NCBI GenBank assembly: GCA_029987235.1
Contig: DALTWF010000003.1
Location: forward strand, 25,691 to 89,690
Source of the DNA: Methanocorpusculum sp.
GTDB lineage: Archaea > Halobacteriota > Methanomicrobia > Methanomicrobiales > Methanocorpusculaceae
DNA: 64,000 nucleotides
Direction: 5' to 3'
The translations under genes were made by a program, and so were the position numbers. The notes below the pieces were generated by a model. That model had not been told where the DNA came from. It was given only the letters and a program-made list of their open reading frames with translations, and did no database searches. Shown here one piece after another: positions 56,077 to 64,000 of the stretch. Each line of letters begins with the position of its first letter. Position 1 is the first letter of the stretch.

Positions 56077-57546
56077 ATGTATTCCGATAAACTGAGAGTA
56101 GAAACATCGCTTACGTTTGACGATGTGTTAATTGAGCCGGCTGAGTCCTGGATTGAACCAAATGACGCCACAGTCGGCACCCGTTTTACGAAAAACATCA
56201 CTCTTTCCATTCCGCTTGTGAGTGCTGCAATGGATACTGTTACTGAAAGCGATATGGCTATTGCCATGGCGCGTGCGGGCGGTATCGGGGTGCTGCACAG
56301 AAACTGCAAGCCGGAGCAGGAGGTTGCTTTTGTTGAGGCGGTTAAGAATGCGGAGAATGTTATTGAGCATGATGTGCGGTATGTTTCTCCGGATACGACG
56401 ATTTCCTTTGTCACTGACCTGATGGACAGGTATTCCATCGGTGGTGTTCCGGTTGTAAACTCCCGGGGCAAGCTGGTGGGTATTGTGTCGCGCAGGGATG
56501 TCCGGGGTGCTATCAGGCGTCAGGGTTCTGAAACGATTGAAACCATTATGACGAAGCATCCGATTGCGGTAAAGGAGGATATTTCTGCTGAGGAGGCAAT
56601 CTCGATGATGTATTCAAAGAAGGTTGAGCGTCTTCCGGTCGTTGATGAGAAGGGTAAGCTTACGGGTATTATTACGATGCAGGATCTGCTTGAGATTCAG
56701 CAGTATCCAACGGCTAACCGTGACAAGGACGGCAGGCTGCGTGTTGCTGCGTCGGTTGGTCCGTTTGATTTAGCGCGTGCGGAGGCGCTTGCTGCGGCGG
56801 GTGTTGATGCGATTGTTGTTGACTGTGCGCATGGTCACAATATGCATGTTGTTGCCGGTGTGAAGAAGATTAAGGAGGCGGTCTCCTGTGATGTGATTGC
56901 AGGAAATATTGCAACGGCTGCTGCGGCAAGGGAGTATGTGGATGTGGTTGACGGTATCAAGGTTGGTATCGGTCCGGGTTCGATTTGTACGACGAGGATT
57001 GTTGCGGGTGTGGGTGTTCCGCAGGTTTCTGCGATTGCGAATGTCTGTGATGTTGCAAATCCTGCGGGTGTTCCGGTTATTGCTGATGGTGGTATCAAGT
57101 TCAGCGGTGATGTGGCGAAAGCTATTGTCGCTGGTGCTTCTTCGGTGATGATGGGCAGTATGTTTGCGGGTACGGATGAGGCGCCGGGTAAGACGATTAT
57201 TGTGAAGGGGAGGCGGTATAAGCAGTATCGGGGTATGGGTTCTCTTGGTGTGATGACGTCGGGTAATTCGAGTGACCGGTATTTCCAGAAGAAGGGTATC
57301 GGTGCTACGAAGTATGTGCCTGAGGGTGTTGAGGGGGCTACGCCTTATGTTGGTTCGGTCACTGATGTGATTTATCAGACGATTGGGGGTCTGAAGTCTG
57401 CTATGGGGTATGCGGGTTGTAAGGATATTGCAGCGATGCAGGAGAAGGCGCGGTTTGTGCGGATTACGGCGGCGGGGCTGAAGGAGTCGCATCCACATGA
57501 TATTTTAATTACGGATGAGGCGCCGAATTACCGGGCTTCGCTATAA
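56077..57546 (+). CDS. guaB: IMP dehydrogenase
   Basis: 489 residues. The catalytic loop with Cys (GPGSICTTRIVAGVG), the flap (YRGMGSLGVM) and two CBS domains in the middle (about 95-205) are all present. It oxidises IMP to XMP in guanine nucleotide synthesis. Codon use in the second half is markedly richer in G/T third positions than the neighbours, without affecting the frame. Confidence 0.95.
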   Translation: MYSDKLRVETSLTFDDVLIEPAESWIEPNDATVGTRFTKNITLSIPLVSAAMDTVTESDMAIAMARAGGIGVLHRNCKPEQEVAFVEAVKNAENVIEHDVRYVSPDTTISFVTDLMDRYSIGGVPVVNSRGKLVGIVSRRDVRGAIRRQGSETIETIMTKHPIAVKEDISAEEAISMMYSKKVERLPVVDEKGKLTGIITMQDLLEIQQYPTANRDKDGRLRVAASVGPFDLARAEALAAAGVDAIVVDCAHGHNMHVVAGVKKIKEAVSCDVIAGNIATAAAAREYVDVVDGIKVGIGPGSICTTRIVAGVGVPQVSAIANVCDVANPAGVPVIADGGIKFSGDVAKAIVAGASSVMMGSMFAGTDEAPGKTIIVKGRRYKQYRGMGSLGVMTSGNSSDRYFQKKGIGATKYVPEGVEGATPYVGSVTDVIYQTIGGLKSAMGYAGCKDIAAMQEKARFVRITAAGLKESHPHDILITDEAPNYRASL

Positions 57547-57570
57547 TTTTTTTTTTTGGTTTTTTTTTCG
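57547..57570 (+). terminator. T-run terminator of guaB
   Basis: Runs of T directly after the guaB stop, interrupted once by gg, followed by a G-run. Typical archaeal oligo-T terminator. Confidence 0.65.
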
Positions 57571-57596
57571 GGGGGGTTATTATTCAGCTTTTTTTA

Positions 57597-57662
57597 GTCA
57601 CTTCGTTCCCGCGGGGAAAAACACGAAATCTCTCACAAAAATTACCGAAAGAACACGAAAAA
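57597..57662. repeat. Degenerate copy of the hairpin element
   Basis: The segment with cttcgttcccgcggggaa, aaacacgaaatctctcac and accgaaagaacacgaaaaa closely resembles one arm of the inverted repeat at 53.9 kb (order and motifs) but lacks the second arm. The rest of 57571-57836 is G-rich and shows no gene. Confidence 0.5.
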
Positions 57663-57836
57663 TTGAGGAGGGATAGGCGGGGGCGGGGTAGAAAAAGGCA
57701 GGCGGGGGACAAGGTTGTCTTTTTTGCTTTGGCGGGATAAAGAAACGTGGGTATCAGTACGGTAGTGCTATGGTCTCAAAACAGGGCCTGTTTATGTCAT
57801 CTGGAGATTATAATAAAAAGATAATTCGAAGATGGG

Positions 57837-60566
57837 TTACTCTCTTCTTCCTGCAAGCACCGCGGTTGCCAAAAGTCCGGCCAAGATACAGCCAGATGCA
57901 AGCGGGCTTGCCGCTGCTTTGGTCGGTGCTTCTGTCAGGGTTTCGGTCTTCACTACGGTCGGTGATGCGGTCACGACTTCGGTCGGCTCAGCAGTCTGTT
58001 CTGATATAAGTTCGAAGCCCTGCACCGGTTTTGCACCATCTTCAGCGTAAACAACTGCGAACGGGGAGAAGGAAGTGGTTACTGCGGTGTATTTTACCTT
58101 ATTGCCGACCAGTTCGTACGTGGTTGGAAGTTCAATCCAGAGGCCATCTTCTTCTTTGTGCATTAAGACAAGGTCTTCCGAACTGTATCCAGCTGCTTCA
58201 AGCTCTTTACGGGTGAATTCGAAGTTGATATTTGCCGGTTGTCCTTTTGGATAGTTTCTGACGTTAATCTCGAAGACAAGGACAGATATCTTTCCTTCCG
58301 GCCCATTCTCAGAGGTCCTGATGAGAAGGACAACTTCGCCTTTCACGCCTTCGGGCATGTCAACCGATTTGATGTTGGGGCTGGTACCGAAGGATATGAG
58401 AGCTGCCTGTCCATCAGCTACACGCAGATATTCAGTGTACCTGCCCGAACCGGAGTCGGTGGAGCCGGTTGAGTAGGGAGAAAGTATCTGCTTAATAGTA
58501 AAGACGCCGGGGATAACCGTTACTGCGTAGTCCGGATTTGCCATGTACTGCGCTGTAATGCTGTAGGTTCCTGTTATCTCCCCGTCTTCACGAACATACG
58601 TAACTGTACCCAGATCTGCCGGAGTTACCAGATTTTTCACCGTACCGGTGAAGACAGGGTCTGTACTACCTACAATCTTTGACGAGTTATCAACTCTGAT
58701 TTCAGCAGGTCTTTTGAGAATGTCAGCTGATACCTGATCCGGCTGCTGGGTTAAGATATAGTTGCAGGTATCAGCTCCGGAAAGACCAAAACCGCTAAAG
58801 GTAACAGATTTGCCGGTTCCGGCATGACAGTCAGTAAATGCCGCAGTACCTGCAGTCAGGGAAACATCATCACCCGGAACAACTCCCTCCAATGAGGCGC
58901 CCGATGTATTTACAACAGCAGATGTACTGCCGTCATACTCTTTGTCCTCTGCAGTGACTCCGGAGACTGTAAGGGTTTTGGCGGTGATGTCAGCTGATAC
59001 CTGGTCCGGTTGCTGGGTTAAGATATAGTTGCAGGCATCAGCTCCGGAAAGACCAAAACCGCTAAAGGTAACGACTTTACCGGTACCGGCATTTTTGTTG
59101 GCAAAAACTGCGGTACCGGAGGTAAGAGAGACATCCTCACCCGATACAACCCCCTCCAGAGATGCCCCCGACATATGTACAACAGCGGATGTACTGCCGT
59201 CATACTCTTTGTCCTCTGTCCCGACTCCGGAAACCACAATATTGCGCAGGCAGATATCGGCTGTTGCTTCAGACTGACTGGAACTGCTGAGAACATACTT
59301 CTCTGCATCGACACCGCCGAGAAGAATCAGAAGCCGTACGGTCTTGTCCTTACCCGCATTTTCGTCAGTGAATGCACCCGTCACCGTTGCGGTTACAGTG
59401 TCGCCGCCTGCCACGCCAGTTATGACCATCTCCTGTTTGTCTATGCTGACACCGGTGGTCCCGTCATACTCTTTGTCAGCTGCTTTGATACCCGTGACAG
59501 TTACAGAATCGGCCGAAGTTATTGCAAAGCAGGGACCTGCAATCTTCTTCAGACCGAGAGAAGACATAACAGTCGGAGAAAGACGGAAGTTTGCTGCGGA
59601 TAATTTTGCGGGTTCGGCCGAAACAGCTGACCCGTCAACGATTGTTGTACCGGTATTCTTCGTTTCTGATACAATGTTGAATGCACCGTAACTGCCTTCA
59701 GCAAAACCGCCGGCACCCAGGGTGATGGACTTATCGGTGTTAAGATAAACCTCATCGGTTTCGATGCATGCTGTGCCGGAAATCGTAAAGACACCATTGT
59801 AAACATACACCCCGCTGCCCTTCTTATTCTCCGCCTGACATCCGCTTATGCTCCCCCCGGACATAATAAAAGCCCCGTTGCTGCTGTAAACCTCCACACC
59901 ACCCCCGCCGATACCTTCCCCGCTGCCCGTTGACTTACAACCAGATATACAGCCGGAACCCGACATAACAAACGTACCCTTGGAAACATACACACCGCCT
60001 CCGCCCTGAACCGCAGAACAACCGCAGATACTGCCCCCGGACAAAATAAACCTGCCCGTGCTCTCGGAAATATACACACCGCCCCCCTTGCCGCTGTAAC
60101 TCCCGCCGGTCAGAGCAAGACGCGCACCATTGTTATCAGCGACAGTAAGCTCGCCACCGCCTTTAATGAGAAAGAGACGACCACGTTGATTCCCGTTGAT
60201 AATACGCTCAGAAACACCGGACTGAGGCAACAGAAGAACCTTGCCCCTGACCTCGATACCATCAGTATTCTGCCCCTCCACCCTGTCTGTGATATCACCA
60301 GTAACATACAGCGTTAACGTATCGGTTGCTGAATCCCAGCCGGAAATAGATGAAGCAAGTTCATTCCAGCCGGAAACAGATACAGTCTGATCCGCAGCAG
60401 AACCAGACCCGCAAAACACCGCAGTCGCAAGCACGAATACAAGAATAATTCCTGTTTTTAGAAACGGACCGCAAGATACATTTGCGTACGGGGAAAAGGG
60501 TTCTGACACAGCCCGGGTTGCGGTTTTTCCGGTTTTTTTCTTTTTCAGCAGCATATTATCACTCAA
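57837..60566 (-). CDS. Secreted surface adhesin with YDG repeats
   Basis: 909 residues. A basic N-terminus and hydrophobic stretch (about 38-57) form a signal peptide. Residues about 100-300 look like a right-handed beta-helix with Gly-rich turns. Three YDG-type repeats follow (KEYDGTT, KEYDGST twice), then an MBG-like domain. Near the C-terminus is a PGF-pre-PGF-like domain (KELEAAGYSSEDLVLMHKEE) and a Thr-rich stalk. The end (SPLASGCILAGLLATAVLAGRRE in parts) is a hydrophobic segment with a basic tail, an archaeal surface-anchoring signal. Confidence 0.8.
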   Translation of the reverse strand: MSDNMLLKKKKTGKTATRAVSEPFSPYANVSCGPFLKTGIILVFVLATAVFCGSGSAADQTVSVSGWNELASSISGWDSATDTLTLYVTGDITDRVEGQNTDGIEVRGKVLLLPQSGVSERIINGNQRGRLFLIKGGGELTVADNNGARLALTGGSYSGKGGGVYISESTGRFILSGGSICGCSAVQGGGGVYVSKGTFVMSGSGCISGCKSTGSGEGIGGGGVEVYSSNGAFIMSGGSISGCQAENKKGSGVYVYNGVFTISGTACIETDEVYLNTDKSITLGAGGFAEGSYGAFNIVSETKNTGTTIVDGSAVSAEPAKLSAANFRLSPTVMSSLGLKKIAGPCFAITSADSVTVTGIKAADKEYDGTTGVSIDKQEMVITGVAGGDTVTATVTGAFTDENAGKDKTVRLLILLGGVDAEKYVLSSSSQSEATADICLRNIVVSGVGTEDKEYDGSTSAVVHMSGASLEGVVSGEDVSLTSGTAVFANKNAGTGKVVTFSGFGLSGADACNYILTQQPDQVSADITAKTLTVSGVTAEDKEYDGSTSAVVNTSGASLEGVVPGDDVSLTAGTAAFTDCHAGTGKSVTFSGFGLSGADTCNYILTQQPDQVSADILKRPAEIRVDNSSKIVGSTDPVFTGTVKNLVTPADLGTVTYVREDGEITGTYSITAQYMANPDYAVTVIPGVFTIKQILSPYSTGSTDSGSGRYTEYLRVADGQAALISFGTSPNIKSVDMPEGVKGEVVLLIRTSENGPEGKISVLVFEINVRNYPKGQPANINFEFTRKELEAAGYSSEDLVLMHKEEDGLWIELPTTYELVGNKVKYTAVTTSFSPFAVVYAEDGAKPVQGFELISEQTAEPTEVVTASPTVVKTETLTEAPTKAAASPLASGCILAGLLATAVLAGRRE
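58722..59255 (-). repeat. Recent tandem duplication of a YDG unit
   Basis: Two copies of an 89-codon unit start at 58722 and 58989 (offset 267) and are nearly identical at the DNA level for long stretches. This points to recent duplication or gene conversion in the adhesin. Confidence 0.75.
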
Positions 60567-60795
60567 AACTTCTCAGAATAAGTATACCTTTGTGTGCCAC
60601 CCTATTAAGCATATCGATAAAACACATGATTTTATGACGAATATTACACACCAAAACAAGTGAAAGATTCAAACGACACACACACCGCCCCCCCCGCCTC
60701 TAAAATTGAAAACACATTACACAAACTGCCCGGCACACACTGAAAAATACACATGAAAAAAAGAAGGGGTGAAATCAGCCCCCGCCCCCTGCTGA

Positions 60796-63700
60796 TCAGT
60801 TTTTATTCCAAATGGCAGTGAGGGTAATTATATCTTTATCATCGGGTTTCAGAGTAGTAGCAAGAGTTGAGCTGTCAAGTGTTATTTTGGCTCCTGCATC
60901 ATAACTATTACCACTGCTCGGTTTCCAGCCGCCGAAAGAGTATGTTTTCACAGATAACCAACCAGCACCTATTGGTGAAAGCTTATACGTAGTAGGTGAG
61001 ACAGATGCAAGCGTTACTTCCGCCCCATTCAATAAATTACTCTGTTTAGAGGAACTCACTGCCGGAACTCCCGAAGTAACAGACGGAATTGGTTTTACTG
61101 GTTCATAATCCTTAATCCACCCCGAGTTGGTCGGCGGATTTAAATCATATTTTATAGTATATTTCTTAATCACCGTATATTTTGCATAATACACCTTATT
61201 ACCCGTTGTTCCGGCAGGTATTGCAGTAACCTTACTTCCGCTAAAGTCAGAATTACCATACCAGCCCTCAAAATAATAACTGTCTTGATTAGTCAAATCA
61301 TCATTTACAGGCAACGTCTTACCTTCGCTGGAATAATAGGTTTTGAACGAAGAATCCTTCACTGCAAAGACGTCTCCGGCCACAGTATACGTAATAGTAT
61401 ACGGCTCGTCCCATTTTGCATAGAACTTCTTACAGCCCTTATCAATGACGTAAATAGCAGTTACAGGACTTCCGGTAAAGGCAGAATTATCATACCACCC
61501 TAAGAACTTATAAGTCTTGCCGCTCGCAGAACGCACAACATTGTCTTTTGTCGGCAGACTGACACCGACACCTTCAGTATAACTGTCCGGAGCTGTGTAA
61601 CCGCTCTTCCAGCTGCCGCTGTTAAGTTCATAGGTGATAGTCGGAATCCATTTTGCATAATACTCCTTATTACCCGATGCGCCGACAGGTATTTGTGATA
61701 CTGCTGTTCCGGAACAGGCAGAATCTTCACACCACCCTCCGAATTTATAGGAATTTCCTGAATCAGACCTGGTTATATAATTTGAATCCGGAAGCGTGAC
61801 ACCTGCTGACGAAACATAGGCAGCCGGAGCTGTATAATCACCAACCCAGCTTCCACTGTTAAGATTATAAGTAATACTGTATGCCTGTTCCCATACCGCC
61901 TCTATCTGAATCTGCTGATTCTCTGTACCCAGAGCAGACACAGACTCACCCGGATTTTTCGTAACCCCGGCCTGATTTCCATCAAGAATCTGCCAGCCGC
62001 TAAGTACATATCCGTCACGGGTACACTGTTCAACACCCGGAAGATTGAACACTTCTCTGCCGCCCACTTCTTTTTCTGCAGCAATACCATCAGCTAAAAT
62101 ACCGCCGTTTGGAAGCAGTTTTATCTTGTAGGTAAACGCAATTTCAGACCATTTGGCATCAAGTCTAACATCATACGGACTGGATAAACCGGTTAATTTA
62201 GTACCACCGCTTACCGAACTTCCTCCTGACCTTTCCCACCCTTCAAAATCAAATCCGCTGCGGGAAGCAACCGGTAAAGAATTCGGCAGAGTCACACTTG
62301 TTCCGGAGGAAGAGCCGCGGTCAAGATAAATCAAATACGTTGAACTGCCGATTTGCGGAATAGTTCCCTCACCGGCGTTAAACGTAATCTCGGCAACATA
62401 CTGCGACCAGTTGCCGTAAAGCGTGCAGGTATCTTTCGTATCATTAGAGAAAAGTTCTTTGATTAAATCTTCGTCAAGAGTTATCACCTGACGGTCATAG
62501 AACGATGAAGAACCGGAACTTGTTGTACTCCATCCTATGAAATAATACGGGTTTGAATCATAAGTCGTCAAGCCCTTATTACCAGTCTTATAGGTACTGT
62601 ATGACAGAAGAGTGGTCGCAGGGAGAGATTTTTCTTCCTCAAACTTTATTGAAGTATCTCCGGGAGCCGTTACACTCGAAGGGTCATATTTAGTATATGT
62701 ATTACTGTTTTTCCGGTTCATATCATATTTAATTGTATACGTTTTACGCGGATAATCCAGATAAACCACGGCATTTCCGGTATAACCGTCAGCTTCAGCT
62801 TCTATTTTCTTCTGCTCAACCGAAGACGGGGAACTATATCCTATATACGATTTCGGCGTTAAATCATCCGTTAACGTTGCAGGAGTATAGGTATCTTTTA
62901 CACCATAACCGTAAGTCCTCTCTTCTTCGACATACTCACCGGACGAAGACTCCTTCCGGTGAACAATGGTATATCTTACCGGAACAGTAACAGAGAAGGA
63001 CACACTATGATCCGGCATGGTGAGTGTCCGGTCGACACTCAGCCCGCTCATATTTACATCAGTGGAAGTCCATTCATACTGATAACCATCCGGCGCAGTA
63101 AACTTATCACGCACGGTAAACGGCTGACCTGCAACACATTCATCAACCCCGCCGTAAGGCACACCATTTACAGAATACCGCACCTCATAACGCTTTGCAT
63201 TTTCAATCCACTGACCATATAACGTAAGTTCTTTGTTTGTATACTCAGGACCCACAACACCGCTCCACTGAACAGTACAGCCGGAATCATTATACCACAC
63301 AAGAATGCACCCCGGCTGAACAACCGGCGGCACATAATAAGCCGGATTCATACCGATTCTGAACTCAGTGTTGCGCCCCACTTCTTCAAAAGTACCGGAT
63401 TCCTGATTATATATTTTATATATGACAGTACAGGTTTCCACATCCGGCTCCGGAACAACAACATAGCCCGGCTTGATAGTACCGGAGAAGATAAGATCAG
63501 AATGCCCGTCGGCAAAAGTACCCACAATGACAACTAAAGCAGCTTTGGACGCATCAATTATATTTAATTCATTAGTCTGCAGCCCCTGGGATGTAACAGT
63601 AACCGGTACCGTTAACGTATCAATATCAGCAGTATCATAATATACCTTTACCTCATAACCCGTCAACGCATTGATATCCTTGCCGTTAATCAGGTTGACA

Positions 63701-63885
63701 GTCATCTTATTGTCATCCGATGAAATCTGAATCGTCACCCCGACAGTGCTTTTTTCCTGCACCGCAAAATTAGCAACAGTATTCAGCGCAATCGGAGTCA
63801 CAATTGCCGCAAGAACCACAATTAATCCGACTACCAGAACTGTAGCAATTACAGGCGAAACCCCCTCATCAGTTTGTTTATACAT
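60796..63885 (-). CDS. Giant pilin-like surface protein with InlB-type repeats
   Basis: 1029 residues. The N-terminus MYKQTDEGVSPVIATVLVVG is an archaeal type IV pilin signal: a short basic/acidic leader, a likely cut after Gly8 and a long hydrophobic helix. About eight repeats of the InlB B-repeat/Listeria-Bacteroides type follow (ending motifs such as FGGW, FLGWYD and YYAKW). Normal archaeal pilins are 120-200 residues, so this is an adhesin carried on a pilin anchor. It probably projects from the cell surface. Confidence 0.8.
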   Translation of the reverse strand: MYKQTDEGVSPVIATVLVVGLIVVLAAIVTPIALNTVANFAVQEKSTVGVTIQISSDDNKMTVNLINGKDINALTGYEVKVYYDTADIDTLTVPVTVTSQGLQTNELNIIDASKAALVVIVGTFADGHSDLIFSGTIKPGYVVVPEPDVETCTVIYKIYNQESGTFEEVGRNTEFRIGMNPAYYVPPVVQPGCILVWYNDSGCTVQWSGVVGPEYTNKELTLYGQWIENAKRYEVRYSVNGVPYGGVDECVAGQPFTVRDKFTAPDGYQYEWTSTDVNMSGLSVDRTLTMPDHSVSFSVTVPVRYTIVHRKESSSGEYVEEERTYGYGVKDTYTPATLTDDLTPKSYIGYSSPSSVEQKKIEAEADGYTGNAVVYLDYPRKTYTIKYDMNRKNSNTYTKYDPSSVTAPGDTSIKFEEEKSLPATTLLSYSTYKTGNKGLTTYDSNPYYFIGWSTTSSGSSSFYDRQVITLDEDLIKELFSNDTKDTCTLYGNWSQYVAEITFNAGEGTIPQIGSSTYLIYLDRGSSSGTSVTLPNSLPVASRSGFDFEGWERSGGSSVSGGTKLTGLSSPYDVRLDAKWSEIAFTYKIKLLPNGGILADGIAAEKEVGGREVFNLPGVEQCTRDGYVLSGWQILDGNQAGVTKNPGESVSALGTENQQIQIEAVWEQAYSITYNLNSGSWVGDYTAPAAYVSSAGVTLPDSNYITRSDSGNSYKFGGWCEDSACSGTAVSQIPVGASGNKEYYAKWIPTITYELNSGSWKSGYTAPDSYTEGVGVSLPTKDNVVRSASGKTYKFLGWYDNSAFTGSPVTAIYVIDKGCKKFYAKWDEPYTITYTVAGDVFAVKDSSFKTYYSSEGKTLPVNDDLTNQDSYYFEGWYGNSDFSGSKVTAIPAGTTGNKVYYAKYTVIKKYTIKYDLNPPTNSGWIKDYEPVKPIPSVTSGVPAVSSSKQSNLLNGAEVTLASVSPTTYKLSPIGAGWLSVKTYSFGGWKPSSGNSYDAGAKITLDSSTLATTLKPDDKDIITLTAIWNKN

Positions 63886-64000
63886 AGACTAAATATACAC
63901 TCTTATAATATAAAAAAATTCCCACAAAAACGGCTTTGCTCCAAGAGCCTGTCCAATCACCCCCTCAAAGCATTGGACACAATTTTACTTGAGAAATTTT

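Noticed and set aside
56770..57498. Long leftward open frame opposite guaB.
   Set aside because: Low-complexity Arg/Thr/His-rich product that mirrors the guaB codons; a shadow.

Overview
The window is archaeal DNA, most likely from a methanogen of the Methanomicrobiales (Methanocorpusculum-like; the genus is inference). It carries the furan-building enzyme of methanofuran synthesis (MfnB), an F420H2:NADP oxidoreductase, a geranylgeranyl reductase for archaeal lipids, an HVO_0476-type zinc protein and an archaeal pilin-like surface protein. TATA boxes lie about 25 bases before starts, and genes end in oligo-T terminators.

Positions 1 to about 32,835 are the right-hand part of an integrated head-tailed (Caudoviricetes-type) provirus. 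Its left end and integrase are outside the window. Two divergent ribbon-helix-helix (RHH) regulators share a palindromic operator (950-1013). About 25 small, tightly overlapping early genes follow: RHH proteins, zinc-ribbon proteins, a Bro-N antirepressor, a RecT annealing protein and an AAA+ replication ATPase. A 390-base iteron-rich candidate origin comes next. The late module runs terminase, portal, MuF head protein with a toxin-like C-terminus, capsid protease/scaffold, major capsid, connectors, tail tube, tail chaperones with a textbook -1 frameshift signal, tape measure, Dit and the tail hub.

The most exciting system is a complete diversity-generating retroelement (DGR) inserted between the tape-measure and Dit genes. 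It has a target tail protein with a C-type-lectin-like C-terminus (24815-26449), its variable repeat (26323-26429), a template repeat (26487-26593) and a DGR-type reverse transcriptase (26702-27808). Over 107 aligned bases, 14 of 26 template adenines are changed in the variable copy but only 3 of 81 other bases are. The template is bracketed by an inverted repeat.

The provirus appears to have split a host tRNA-Leu(CAG) gene in its anticodon loop. The host 5' half (32875-32835) remains behind its promoter, and the element carries a complete tRNA-Leu(CAG) (32776-32695) just inside the junction, apparently as a replacement.

From about 32.9 kb to the end is ordinary chromosome: acyl-CoA synthetase, dapF, a preQ0-type transporter, serS, a DMT-type membrane protein, a metallo-beta-lactamase-fold enzyme, a HAD phosphatase, a cobalt/nickel ECF transporter (cbiM, cbiO, cbiQ), several small zinc proteins, a Nif3-like protein, a DRG-type GTPase, tRNA-Glu(CTC), an MFS exporter, npdG, geranylgeranyl reductase, mfnB, guaB, and two large surface proteins (YDG-repeat adhesin and pilin-anchored InlB-repeat protein). 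Two related hairpin-forming noncoding elements flank the npdG-to-guaB segment.
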